The notes beneath the pieces were generated by a model. The model made no database searches. It was given only the letters and a program-made list of their open reading frames with translations, and was not told the origin of the DNA. From assembly GCA_018304425.1 (NCBI GenBank), contig JAGVWE010000002.1, positions 310,001 through 374,000 of the forward strand: a stretch of DNA of 64,000 bases, given 5' to 3'. Made by a program: the position numbers and the translations under genes. Source of the DNA: Candidatus Iainarchaeum sp. Lineage in GTDB: Archaea; Iainarchaeota; Iainarchaeia; Iainarchaeales; UBA10219. Of this stretch, positions 16,408 to 24,077 are shown in pieces. The stretch's first letter is position 1. Every line of letters begins with the position of its first letter.

Positions 16408-17526
16408 ATGCCTGGCCTGGATAGCAACGCAAGCGAATTGATGCGCAAGGAGTTCGTCACGGCGGATGTGGAAGAGCCCCTCACCAAAATCATTGGGCGC
16501 ATGCGGCAGTTCAGGCAAGACAACATAGTCATTACCGAGGGGGGCCGGTATGTGGGCATGGTCTCCAAGCGGGAGATGCTGCGGAAGAAGGTGGACTTCC
16601 GGCAGATGAAGGCCAAGAGCGTGCTGGCCAAGTACCCTGCCCTGGAAAGAGGAACTGCCTTGCCGGACATCGTGCAGGCCATGTATTCTTCGGGGGCACG
16701 CGAACTAGCGGTGATACACAAGGGCAGGGCCATCGGCGCGGTAACCGTCAACGAAGTCATCGCGCAGATGAAGAAAATCCCGGAGCTCCGGCAGCTGACC
16801 GCGTCCGAGGTGTGCGTGAAAAACCCTTTGACACTGCGGGAGGACGACAACCTTTCACAGGCCATCAGCCGCATGAAGAAAAGCAACGTCAAAAAAATGC
16901 CGGTCGTGGATGGAGACGGCTTGCTGAAGGGCATCCTGCGCTGGGAAAACCTCATGGAAACCTATCTGCTCCAAGCCGTCGAAAAAAACGAGGTCTACCG
17001 CGCCAACGTGCGGGGCGGCCACACCGCGGACAAGCAATCGGCTCTGAAAGTGCGGGTGGGCGGGATTGCCGGCACCAATTACGTGGTGGCTACGGAACAC
17101 GAATCGCTGGAAAAAATCGTTGACTTCATGAAGGAGCGGGACGCGGTCATCCTGGTCAAGAAGGAGAAGCCGACTGGCATCATCACCTATGGGAACCTGT
17201 TGCGCGCCTTTGAGCGCGTGAACGTCGTGCCCAGGAACATCCAGTGGGTTCACAAGCCGGAACTGGATTCCTTTGAAGAAGCCAAGGTGGACTCGGCGTT
17301 GGCCGAATTCTATGACAAGGCCGAAAAGCGGCTGGAAACGGATATACGCCTGGAAGCGCATTTCAAGGCGTTCCACGCGCAGGGCAAGCGCAAGCAGTAC
17401 TTGCTGCGGCTGCGCCTGTTTTGGGCCGGGAAACTGGCGGAAGCCACTAAGGAAGAGTGGAGTCCTTTGACGGTGGTGCAAAAGGCCATCAAGGCATTGG
17501 AAAATGGTTTTAGGCACAGGATGTAA
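16408..17526 (+). CDS. Four-CBS-domain protein with HPF-like C-terminal domain
   Basis: A 372-residue soluble protein with four CBS repeats (about residues 5-62, 68-122, 130-190 and 208-270), which usually bind adenine nucleotides or SAM as a sensor. The last 80 residues (EFYDKAEKRLETDIRLEAHF... through VVQKAIKALENGF) match the helix-strand-strand-strand-helix pattern of ribosome hibernation promoting factor (HPF/YfiA) without its first strand. I infer an energy-sensing, ribosome-binding protein; the HPF resemblance is by eye. ATG chosen over TTG at 16390, with GAGGGAAAG just upstream. Confidence 0.83.
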   Translation: MPGLDSNASELMRKEFVTADVEEPLTKIIGRMRQFRQDNIVITEGGRYVGMVSKREMLRKKVDFRQMKAKSVLAKYPALERGTALPDIVQAMYSSGARELAVIHKGRAIGAVTVNEVIAQMKKIPELRQLTASEVCVKNPLTLREDDNLSQAISRMKKSNVKKMPVVDGDGLLKGILRWENLMETYLLQAVEKNEVYRANVRGGHTADKQSALKVRVGGIAGTNYVVATEHESLEKIVDFMKERDAVILVKKEKPTGIITYGNLLRAFERVNVVPRNIQWVHKPELDSFEEAKVDSALAEFYDKAEKRLETDIRLEAHFKAFHAQGKRKQYLLRLRLFWAGKLAEATKEEWSPLTVVQKAIKALENGFRHRM

Positions 17527-17538
17527 GGAGGCGGGAAG

Positions 17539-17913
17539 GTGGCGGAAAATGTTTTCGTGTTGAAGTTGAAGGATGACCTGGATGTCGTGGGCGAAGTGGA
17601 GCGGTTCTGCGAAAAGGAGCACATCAAGTACGGGGTGCTGCTGGGAGCAGTCGGCAAGCTGAAGGAATTTGAGGTGGTCGCGTTCCGGGAACGTGGAGTC
17701 ATCGAGAAAAAGTTTTTCAGGGAAGCCCACGAGTTGAACTCTGTTTCAGGCAAGATTCAGTGGCTGGGCGGGAAATACACCAGCCACATCAACGTGGCGG
17801 TGGGCGAGAAGAGCTTCCGCTCAATCAACGGCCAGTTGATGCGGGGAAAGGCTGCAGGGGACCTCGAGTTAACCATCCGGAAAGTGGACCTGGGTAAAAT
17901 AATCGAGGCCTGA
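17539..17913 (+). CDS. PPC/DUF296 domain protein
   Basis: A 124-residue PPC-fold protein (plants and prokaryotes conserved domain). The family core is seen in KYGVLLGAVGKLKEFEVVAF, the SGKIQWLGGKYTSHINVAVG segment and GQLMRGKAAGDLELTI. Stand-alone prokaryotic PPC proteins form trimers with unknown ligands, and in plants the domain accompanies AT-hooks. Starts with GTG behind AAGGAGGCGG and lies 12 bases after the CBS gene, so probably one operon. Confidence 0.85.
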   Translation: MAENVFVLKLKDDLDVVGEVERFCEKEHIKYGVLLGAVGKLKEFEVVAFRERGVIEKKFFREAHELNSVSGKIQWLGGKYTSHINVAVGEKSFRSINGQLMRGKAAGDLELTIRKVDLGKIIEA

Positions 17914-17925
17914 ACGTGGGAATGG

Positions 17926-18816
17926 CTAGGGCAGCGGAATGGAAAGCGTTTCCACCTGGTTGTCCGAGGCCTTGACGGAAAAAAGGGCGTGAACTGTTTT
18001 TTGGCTGCGGGGCCGTGTCTTGTAGAGGGAGAGGTTCAGGCCCGGGATAACCGCAAAGGCTGGCTCGTATTTGGAGATCTGGCCATCCCCATCCAAGTCG
18101 GAGCCCAGGAACCGTATTTCCTGTCCAGTGCCTGAATGGAGGACGGGCGTGCGGGCGTCCAGCAACAGGTAGAACGCATCCTGGTTTCGTTCCCTGACCA
18201 CGACTGGAGTGTACTGGAATTTGAGGTTACCTTGGCCGGTCAACTGGATGGTTGGAACCAGGGAGTCAAAGGAATTCCGGTAGCTCAGGTAGAACCGGTT
18301 AGCGGGGGAAGCCTGGAAGGGGGGCACGGGCACGCAAACGCCTTGAATGGGTTGGCAAACGGAAATGGAGTGAAATGTTAACAAAGTGAGCGTGTTGGCC
18401 CGTGAGATGCGCGTAACCATGTACTCCATACCGAGAAAGTCAAGGGGTTGGTACTCAGTGGAGAGCACACGATACGGCTGGGCATAATCGGTTTTCCCGT
18501 AGAAGAGGTGTGCGGTTCGCTTGCCGTTCACGAGTTGTCGGCTGACCTTCAACGAAAACGGGACGCCGTTGAAGGGTTCCTTTGGGGAAACGATGAGTTC
18601 TCTTTCTTTGACGCGCGCGTCCAGGACATAGGTCTTGGTGCGGTCAAAGGAGAGGATGGCGTCAAAGGGGCTGGCCTCGACCCGGATGTATAATGGGATT
18701 GAATGGGTTCCCTGTGCATCGGCAAACTCGAATGCGGGGCCCAGCGAAAGGGGTGCTGCCTGCGTGGAGGAAACCAGGGAAAACAAGAACAAGACCGGAA
18801 AGAAAAGGCTGCGCAT
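17926..18816 (-). CDS. Secreted protein with EF-hand-like calcium loop
   Basis: A 296-residue exported protein with an N-terminal signal peptide ending near STQA-A. The body is beta-rich, with a single Cys pair (SVCQPIQGVCVP). Near residue 240 the loop DLDGDGQISKYE matches an EF-hand/dockerin-type calcium site. No named family recognised; a calcium-stabilised surface protein is likely. A TTTAAG box about 28 bases upstream of the ATG suggests leaderless expression. Confidence 0.72.
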   Translation of the reverse strand: MRSLFFPVLFLFSLVSSTQAAPLSLGPAFEFADAQGTHSIPLYIRVEASPFDAILSFDRTKTYVLDARVKERELIVSPKEPFNGVPFSLKVSRQLVNGKRTAHLFYGKTDYAQPYRVLSTEYQPLDFLGMEYMVTRISRANTLTLLTFHSISVCQPIQGVCVPVPPFQASPANRFYLSYRNSFDSLVPTIQLTGQGNLKFQYTPVVVRERNQDAFYLLLDARTPVLHSGTGQEIRFLGSDLDGDGQISKYEPAFAVIPGLNLSLYKTRPRSQKTVHALFSVKASDNQVETLSIPLP

Positions 18817-18839
18817 GGAAGCAGGAAAAGCCGAAACGC

Positions 18840-18875
18840 GTTTAAGGGTTCCGGGTCAGGCAAGGGGTATAATAA
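18840..18875. promoter_or_regulatory. Divergent promoters: GTTTAAGG and TATAATAA
   Basis: GTTTAAGGG at 18839-18847 is 27 bases from the reverse-strand ATG at 18816; TATAATAA at 18868-18875 is 27 bases before the forward ATG at 18898. Both genes appear leaderless. Confidence 0.55.
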
Positions 18876-18897
18876 GTTTTTCCGCTTCAATCCATGC

Positions 18898-19896
18898 ATG
18901 GGGGAGCCGGAAAACGGCAGTGAATGGGTGGGCCAGGAGGCCCCTGAACTCGTGTGCTCGGGGCAGTGGCTGAACTCAAAGCCGTTGACCCTTCAGGGTT
19001 TGAAGGGAACGGTAGTGCTGCTGGATTTCCTGAGTTACAGCTGCGTGAACTGCATCCGCACCTTCCCGTTCCTCAACCAATGGTATGAGCGGTACAGGGA
19101 ACAGGGGCTTGAAATCATCGGCATCCACACCCCTGAATTCGAGTTCGAAAAGGATGCGGGAAACCTGGAAGCGGCCCTGAAAACGCATGGCCTGCGGTTT
19201 CCGGTCATGCAGGACAATGACTATCTTACGTGGAAGGCGTTCCACAACAATTACTGGCCCAGGAAGTTTTTGCTGGACCGGACCGGCAAAATCGTGTACG
19301 ACCACGTGGGCGAGGGCGCCTATGGGGAGACGGAGAAAAAGATGCGGGAACTGCTGGAGGTGAAGGGGCGTGGCCTGACCGGGAAGCCGGCTGGACAAAG
19401 CCTTTTCGCTGGGCTCTCCGAGCCGCTGACGGGGGAATTGTATGTCGGCTATGCCCGTGGAATCATTGGAAACATTGAAGGATATGAGCCAGACCATGAA
19501 ATCGAGTACGCGGAACCGGAGTACCGGGAGGACGGCATAGTCTATGTCAAGGGGACTTGGATGAGCCGCGCCCAGTACATGCATCATTCACGGGACACGC
19601 AGGGCAGAAACGATTTCGCGTGGGTGCGGTATACTGGGCGGAGCGCGAACGCCGTGATGGGCCCAGCGTATGGGAAGCGCTTCACGGTCTTCCTTGAAGT
19701 GGACGGCCACCCGTTGAAGAAATCCGAGGCTGGCCTGGACGTGTCATTTGACGAAAGAGGCCGGTCATTCGTGGAAGTCCGGCAGCCACGGATGTACGGC
19801 CTGGTGGGGGGTGGCATGCCCTTGGGGGGACATGAACTGAAGTTGGTGTGCGATTCCAGGGAGTTCTGCCTGTACACCTTTACCTTTGGCTTGTAG
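18898..19896 (+). CDS. DipZ/TlpA-like thioredoxin-fold protein
   Basis: A 332-residue protein with a TlpA/DipZ-type thioredoxin domain (residues 1-165) and a C-terminal beta-rich domain of about 150 residues as in DipZ proteins. The redox centre is SCVNC within FLSYSCVNCIRTFPFLNQWY; the HTPEFEFEKD and YWPRKFLLD segments are typical. The N-terminal CcdA membrane part of full DipZ is missing, and no signal peptide is seen, so it may work inside the cell, or with the CcdA-like protein encoded elsewhere in the window. Confidence 0.85.
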   Translation: MGEPENGSEWVGQEAPELVCSGQWLNSKPLTLQGLKGTVVLLDFLSYSCVNCIRTFPFLNQWYERYREQGLEIIGIHTPEFEFEKDAGNLEAALKTHGLRFPVMQDNDYLTWKAFHNNYWPRKFLLDRTGKIVYDHVGEGAYGETEKKMRELLEVKGRGLTGKPAGQSLFAGLSEPLTGELYVGYARGIIGNIEGYEPDHEIEYAEPEYREDGIVYVKGTWMSRAQYMHHSRDTQGRNDFAWVRYTGRSANAVMGPAYGKRFTVFLEVDGHPLKKSEAGLDVSFDERGRSFVEVRQPRMYGLVGGGMPLGGHELKLVCDSREFCLYTFTFGL

Positions 19897-19917
19897 TCAA
19901 CTGATGGGTTCCTTGCC

Positions 19918-19983
19918 GAGGTCAGCGACCGATGGGCAGCAACCGAGGTCCGCGACCGAGGTCAATGACTGAGGTCAATGACC
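19918..19983. repeat. 13-bp tandem repeat, GAGGTCAATGACC type
   Basis: Units at 19918-19930, 19945-19957, 19958-19970 and 19971-19983; the last three are head to tail. Consensus GAGGTCARYGACC. The final one and a half units encode the C-terminus of the reverse-strand gene, so the repeat runs across its stop codon. Period 13 is not a codon multiple. Role unknown; replication slippage is enough to explain it. Confidence 0.7.
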
Positions 19984-20528
19984 GCGTCGGCAAACAAGGC
20001 AAGGTCCTGCAACAGGGCGGAATCCCTGTCCTCAACCAGGGCAAGGAAGACGCCGCGCGCGTTTGACTCCCGCACCTTGTTCATGAGGTGCCGCACGAAC
20101 TTGGCGGAATCCGCTTCCTCGTTGTAGAGCAGCAGCGTGCTGAGAGAATCGAAGAACACCAGCTGGATTCCTTCCACGTCAATGGCCTTGGAGAGGGTTA
20201 GCTCCAGTTCAGTCAGGGCACCCGGGTTTGAAACGAACTGGACTTTTATTTCCTGGCTGCGGGGCGGCATCTTTTTCTCGGTGGAAATGGGTCTTATGGA
20301 CATGCTTTTGGTGATGCAGTCCACGAAGTAAAGGTTGGTTGCGGCGAGGGATTCCCGCTGGAACTGGTCGAATAATACCCTGGCAGACCGTCCAATGGTT
20401 GCATAGCAGAGACGGGGGTAGGCAGGACTGAACGCCTTGAGGAGAGCCGGAATGGCGGACGCATAGCCTTCCCTTGGAATGAGGAGGACTATGTTCTGGT
20501 TGGACTGGATTGCTTCAAGGGGGTTCAT
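19962..20528 (-). CDS. RecA-fold protein without P-loop (DUF7504-like)
   Basis: A 188-residue protein with the strand-helix alternation of KaiC/RecA folds: an initial strand NIVLLIPREGYAS with no Walker A, NLYFVDCITKS, and a Walker B-like strand IQLVFFDSLSTLLLYNEE. Two paralogues lie in the window (20968-21456 and 32488-33060), all sharing FDS/LDS-[IL]-[ST]-x-[LF]-L-x-Y. They resemble archaeal predicted regulators next to chemotaxis or KaiC genes; likely a non-ATPase sensor or partner. ATG chosen by alignment with the paralogue at 32488. Confidence 0.7.
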   Translation of the reverse strand: MNPLEAIQSNQNIVLLIPREGYASAIPALLKAFSPAYPRLCYATIGRSARVLFDQFQRESLAATNLYFVDCITKSMSIRPISTEKKMPPRSQEIKVQFVSNPGALTELELTLSKAIDVEGIQLVFFDSLSTLLLYNEEADSAKFVRHLMNKVRESNARGVFLALVEDRDSALLQDLALFADAVIDLSH

Positions 20529-20538
20529 GGCTTGCAAC

Positions 20539-20907
20539 CTATCCCAGCAGGCGCCGCAGCGTGGAGACGAATTCATGGACGCTGAGGGGCTTTTGCACGT
20601 ATTCCACGGAAGCGAATTGTTTGATGACGCCCCTTCCAGTCGTGGAGGAATCGGCCACGGTCAGGAAAACCACGCGAAGGTTCTTGAGCCTTGGATTCGA
20701 GTGAATGGCTTCCAGGACTTGCTTGCCGGACATCCCAGGCATGAACAGGTCCAACAAGACCAGGTCGAAGTCCCCTTCCTTCATGGCAGCGAGGGCTTCT
20801 TCGCCGGAGGAAGCCGCGCGCACGTCGCAGCCCTCTTTTTTGGCCAGGCCGACATAGAGGTCCAGGATGTCCCTTTCATCGTCCACGATGAGGATTTTTT
20901 TTCCCAT
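20539..20907 (-). CDS. CheY-like response regulator
   Basis: A 122-residue single receiver domain. Acidic pocket DDE near residue 9, phospho-acceptor Asp in LVLLDLFMPGMSG near residue 54, the FLTVAD switch Thr and the conserved Lys in VQKPLS are all present. With no output domain it should act by protein contact, plausibly on the neighbouring RecA-fold proteins or pilus machinery. No histidine kinase is encoded in this window. It lies 10 bases upstream of the RecA-fold gene and is probably co-transcribed with it. Confidence 0.92.
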   Translation of the reverse strand: MGKKILIVDDERDILDLYVGLAKKEGCDVRAASSGEEALAAMKEGDFDLVLLDLFMPGMSGKQVLEAIHSNPRLKNLRVVFLTVADSSTTGRGVIKQFASVEYVQKPLSVHEFVSTLRRLLG

Positions 20908-20967
20908 GCGGGTTCAACCCAAGGAATAGGACGGCAAGCCTTAATAAGTTTTACGAAGCGGCTTCGT

Positions 20968-21456
20968 TTAGGGCTTTATAACCCGGTCGACAAAGGGTTC
21001 CATCTGGGAAAGCATGCCGGTTGCCTCTTCGCTGGCCAGACAGGTTAAAACACCTTGCACTCCCTTGACCCTGAGCATGGTGGTGAGCGCGTGCACGAAC
21101 TTGGCAACGGTTTTCTGGTCCCGGTAGAGGAGCAACACCGAGATGGAGTCGAACAAGAGCACGGGGCACTTTTTGGCGTCCAGCACCCTTGAAATGGCGA
21201 GCAACAGATCGGTGAGCGCATTCGGGCCGTCCAGGTAAAGCGCTTTCCCGGATGGAATGAACCGCTTGGCAACGGTTTGCGTGCACGCGTCGATGAACTC
21301 GAACTTGTTGTAGTTGATGTTGTTTTGCTCGAACACCTGGACAATGGATTGAAGCATCTTGGTGAGGGTAACATAGCAGACCGAGTCAAAGGACTGGTCG
21401 AGTTCCCTGCACGCGTCCAGGAGCTTCAAGGAATAGGCGTCCCCTGGCAGTGCCAA
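20968..21456 (-). CDS. RecA-fold protein without P-loop, start uncertain
   Basis: A paralogue of the 19962-20528 and 32488-33060 proteins: FEFIDACTQTVAKRF and the strand VLLFDSISVLLLYRDQ correspond. The listed start is a TTG, but the frame stays open to 21509, and the extra residues (KLELSGSEQVLLALPGDAYS) form the first strand of the fold that both paralogues have. No ATG or GTG exists there; an ATC at 21492 follows GGGGG by six bases, and a CTG is at 21486. The true protein is therefore probably about 12 residues longer with a non-standard start. Confidence 0.68.
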   Translation of the reverse strand: MALPGDAYSLKLLDACRELDQSFDSVCYVTLTKMLQSIVQVFEQNNINYNKFEFIDACTQTVAKRFIPSGKALYLDGPNALTDLLLAISRVLDAKKCPVLLFDSISVLLLYRDQKTVAKFVHALTTMLRVKGVQGVLTCLASEEATGMLSQMEPFVDRVIKP

Positions 21457-21564
21457 GAGGACTTGCTCGCTTCCGGAGAGCTCCAGTTTGATGGTATTCC
21501 CCCAAAAAAGTCAAAGGCAAAAGAAAGAAAGGGGAAAGGGTTTAAAGAACCCCTTCGTTTGGCC

Positions 21565-22047
21565 TTAGTTCTGGCATTTGCCTACCAGGGGCCTATCCCC
21601 TACCTGCACCTTGCCGGTGAGATTAGCCGTATTATAGGTCAGGCTGGCCTCGTAGGAAAAGGTCTTGGTGTCTCCCAGGTCCGTGCAGTCGTCTCCGGCC
21701 GTTGAATAGGTGCCGGAGACGCTGGCCGTCTTGCCCGCACCCACAACGGTGTCGGAAACCGACAGCGCGGTGGCCGCGGTAGTGGGGCCATCCAGGGTTA
21801 TCTCGGTCAGGGTAAGGGACTGCTCGGTGTTGTTGCGCAAAACAAAGGTGTACGCCGTGTCGTCAAAATCGTATTCGAGGACGGCGAAGGGGGAAGCGCC
21901 CCGCCAATAGGCCGCGCTCTGCTGCTCGGTAGTGCTGCCTCCAATGCCCGGCACAAAGCCCAGCACGCCCACCACAACCAATGCGATGACGATGACCACT
22001 GCCAAAATGATTAGGTACTCGGTTGTCCCCTGTCCCTTGAAATCCAT
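21565..22047 (-). CDS. Type IV pilin-like protein with class III signal peptide
   Basis: A 160-residue major-pilin candidate. The N-terminus MDFKGQGTTEYLIILAVVIV is a textbook class III (DUF361) prepilin signal: basic residue, G-Q cleavage context, TTEYL, then a long hydrophobic helix. The remainder is beta-rich and Thr/Ala/Ser-rich with Cys in DDCTD and GKCQN that may pair. It is cut by an archaeal prepilin peptidase and assembled by the ATPase and membrane proteins encoded just upstream. GGAGGG precedes the ATG, and it has its own TATA box, as expected of an abundant subunit. Confidence 0.88.
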   Translation of the reverse strand: MDFKGQGTTEYLIILAVVIVIALVVVGVLGFVPGIGGSTTEQQSAAYWRGASPFAVLEYDFDDTAYTFVLRNNTEQSLTLTEITLDGPTTAATALSVSDTVVGAGKTASVSGTYSTAGDDCTDLGDTKTFSYEASLTYNTANLTGKVQVGDRPLVGKCQN

Positions 22048-22100
22048 TTCATTCCCTCCAAACAGAAAGTGGTGAAAAGTGATTATTGTAGGGCATTCAC

Positions 22101-22110
22101 GTTTATAAAC
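22101..22110 (-). promoter_or_regulatory. TATA box of the major pilin gene
   Basis: GTTTATAAAC is a perfect palindrome 58 bases from the pilin ATG, leaving a leader of about 30 bases that contains the GGAGGG ribosome-binding site, unlike the leaderless genes around it. Confidence 0.55.
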
Positions 22111-22112
22111 CT

Positions 22113-23189
22113 TTAGGGCAGGGGCAGGACGACGGCCAGGAAGGCGCGGGCCAAAGCGAATACAAGGAAGGAAACCAGGAGTATCCCTGGAAAGTATTTG
22201 AGGCCCAGTTTGGCCTTGCCCATGGAGAGCACGCCCACGAAGAGGCTGGCCAGCAAAGCGTTGCCCACCAGGAGGAGCAGCGCCGTTTGCGACATGAAAT
22301 CGCTTGAGAGTTCGCTGGACGTGGCGAGGAAGCCCAGGCCGGTTTCGTTGACGGCTGAGTTCCGGGTCTTGGATTGAATGGATTGAAGCATGTCCAGGAA
22401 CTGGACTGAGACGGCCATCAGGCCCGGCGTTGCGACCATGACGATGAAGACCACGAAGATGACGTACATCTTGGTGCTGGACTGGAGTTCTTTCCTGAGT
22501 TCCTGGGTTTGCCGGATGTCAAAGGCACTGGATTCCAGGAGCTTGGAGAGTCTTCCCCCGGACTTCATGGCCTGTGAGAAAAAGGTGACAAAACCCTGGA
22601 GCGTGTCCGACTTGATGCGGTTGGAGAGCTCGGACAAGGCCTGATTGAAGGAAGTGGTGCCAAGGGATTTCGAGACCGCGTACCTGACTTCCTCGGAGAG
22701 GGGCCCGAACTCGGGGCGGGCCGCGGCCTGGAACGAATGGAAGGGAGTCATGCCCGCGTTGATGTTCGAGGAAACCAGCAGCAGGAAGTCCGGCAGCACA
22801 CCTTCCACCATCCGGGCCCTTCCCTCGATGAGGTAGTAGAGGTGGAGGAAGTAGAGCAGCAACACGAGGGCCAGGCAGGCCAGGCCGGCCAGTAGGGAAG
22901 CTAGGAGTGGGATGACCGGTATTATCAGGACCAGCGGTTCCCTGCCCAGGGGAAGGGAAAGGGGGAACTCGTATTCGGGGAAATACAGGAAGCCCAGCAG
23001 GCGGTAGGCGTTGTAGACCAGGAGGAACGCCGCGAGGCCCAAGAGGAAGGCGGCCAGCAGCCGCTTGCCCAGCCATTCGTCGGCGTCGCCTTCAAACGCG
23101 GCATAGTTGAGCGCTTTCCGCAGCCGCTGCTCCCTGAACTTCTTGGAAGAAAAATCAGAGAAGCGAAGGGCGAGGCCGCGCAGGATCAT
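22113..23189 (-). CDS. Type II/IV secretion membrane protein, TadC/GspF family (second)
   Basis: A 358-residue platform protein of type IV pili. Two GspF-type helical bundles are separated by membrane segments: LPDFLLLVSSNINAGMTPFHSF and later SGGRLSKLLESSAFDIRQTQELRKEL are the typical T2SSF motifs. About six membrane helices. Start overlaps the preceding gene as ATGA, so the two are translationally coupled and likely form a hetero-oligomer at the base of the pilus. Confidence 0.88.
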   Translation of the reverse strand: MILRGLALRFSDFSSKKFREQRLRKALNYAAFEGDADEWLGKRLLAAFLLGLAAFLLVYNAYRLLGFLYFPEYEFPLSLPLGREPLVLIIPVIPLLASLLAGLACLALVLLLYFLHLYYLIEGRARMVEGVLPDFLLLVSSNINAGMTPFHSFQAAARPEFGPLSEEVRYAVSKSLGTTSFNQALSELSNRIKSDTLQGFVTFFSQAMKSGGRLSKLLESSAFDIRQTQELRKELQSSTKMYVIFVVFIVMVATPGLMAVSVQFLDMLQSIQSKTRNSAVNETGLGFLATSSELSSDFMSQTALLLLVGNALLASLFVGVLSMGKAKLGLKYFPGILLVSFLVFALARAFLAVVLPLP

Positions 23190-24073
23190 AGGTACACCCT
23201 TGGAATCCGTGTCTTGATGAAGCCGATGAGGGCGGCTTGGAACAAAAAAGAGGCCAGCACCGTGCCATAGATGTTGCTCGGACCGATGCTGCTGCCGGAA
23301 AGGGAGGAAAGGATGACCATGAAGGTGATGCCAAGAGTTGGAACGGCCGTGGCCAGCAGGAGGTAGAGCAGGATCCACAGGTTGAGTTCGGCCGCGTAAT
23401 CCTTGATGGACCTGAACTGGTGGTTCATTAGCATGGACACTACCGAATTCAGGGCGCCCTGAATGGAGGCGCCGGACTGCATGGAGGTAAGCAGCTGCCA
23501 ACAGGTTTTCTTGAGATAATCCGATTTTGTCTTGAGTGCCAGGCGTTCCAGGGCTTGTCTCTCGGAGAGGCCGGCCGAAACGTCTTTGACGACGCCCTCA
23601 AATTCATTGGACACGACCCCGAAATTTCCCTTGGAGGCATTGACCATGGCGTCGTAGAGGCTCACCCCGCTCGTGACCTGCACCTGCATGCCTTTCAAGG
23701 CAAACAAGAGGTTTTGGTCGATGCCGGCCGCCACCTGCTTGGCAAGGAGTCCGGGGTAAACGAGGTGGATGCCGAAGAACAGGAAGAAAAACAATAGGCT
23801 CAGGGCAGCTGACAGGACAACCGATTGCTCGGATAACAGCTGTTCTCGGACGTAAAAAATTCCTGCGAACAGCGCGAAAAAGAACAAGCCGTAGAGGAGA
23901 GCTGAAAGGAAGCACGCGGTCAGGTATTGCTCGGCCGAGACGGGAAGTTCGGCCCGCTTCAAATCATATTTCGTGTTGTAAAAAACGTTGGAAAGGGTCT
24001 TGCCAATCCAGGTCAGTCTCCTGGAAAGCCTGTTCGCGCCTTCCAGGGAAAAAAGCAGGAACCGCACGCGCAT
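23186..24073 (-). CDS. Type II/IV secretion membrane protein, TadC/GspF family (first)
   Basis: A 295-residue T2SSF protein: four to five membrane helices and a cytoplasmic domain with ALKGMQVQVTSGVSLYDAMVN and MQSGASIQGALNSVVSML. Partner of the following gene, together replacing the single, double-length FlaJ-type subunit of archaella. It starts five bases after the ATPase gene, in one operon. Confidence 0.86.
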   Translation of the reverse strand: MRVRFLLFSLEGANRLSRRLTWIGKTLSNVFYNTKYDLKRAELPVSAEQYLTACFLSALLYGLFFFALFAGIFYVREQLLSEQSVVLSAALSLLFFFLFFGIHLVYPGLLAKQVAAGIDQNLLFALKGMQVQVTSGVSLYDAMVNASKGNFGVVSNEFEGVVKDVSAGLSERQALERLALKTKSDYLKKTCWQLLTSMQSGASIQGALNSVVSMLMNHQFRSIKDYAAELNLWILLYLLLATAVPTLGITFMVILSSLSGSSIGPSNIYGTVLASFLFQAALIGFIKTRIPRVYL

Positions 24074-24077
24074 GGAA

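Noticed and set aside
16290..16955. N-terminal extension of Pus10 to 568 residues
   Set aside because: The extra part is antisense to the CBS gene and not family-like; the ATG at 16289 has a TATA-like box.
19918..19983. CRISPR-like repeats
   Set aside because: Units are 13 bp and adjoining, without spacers.
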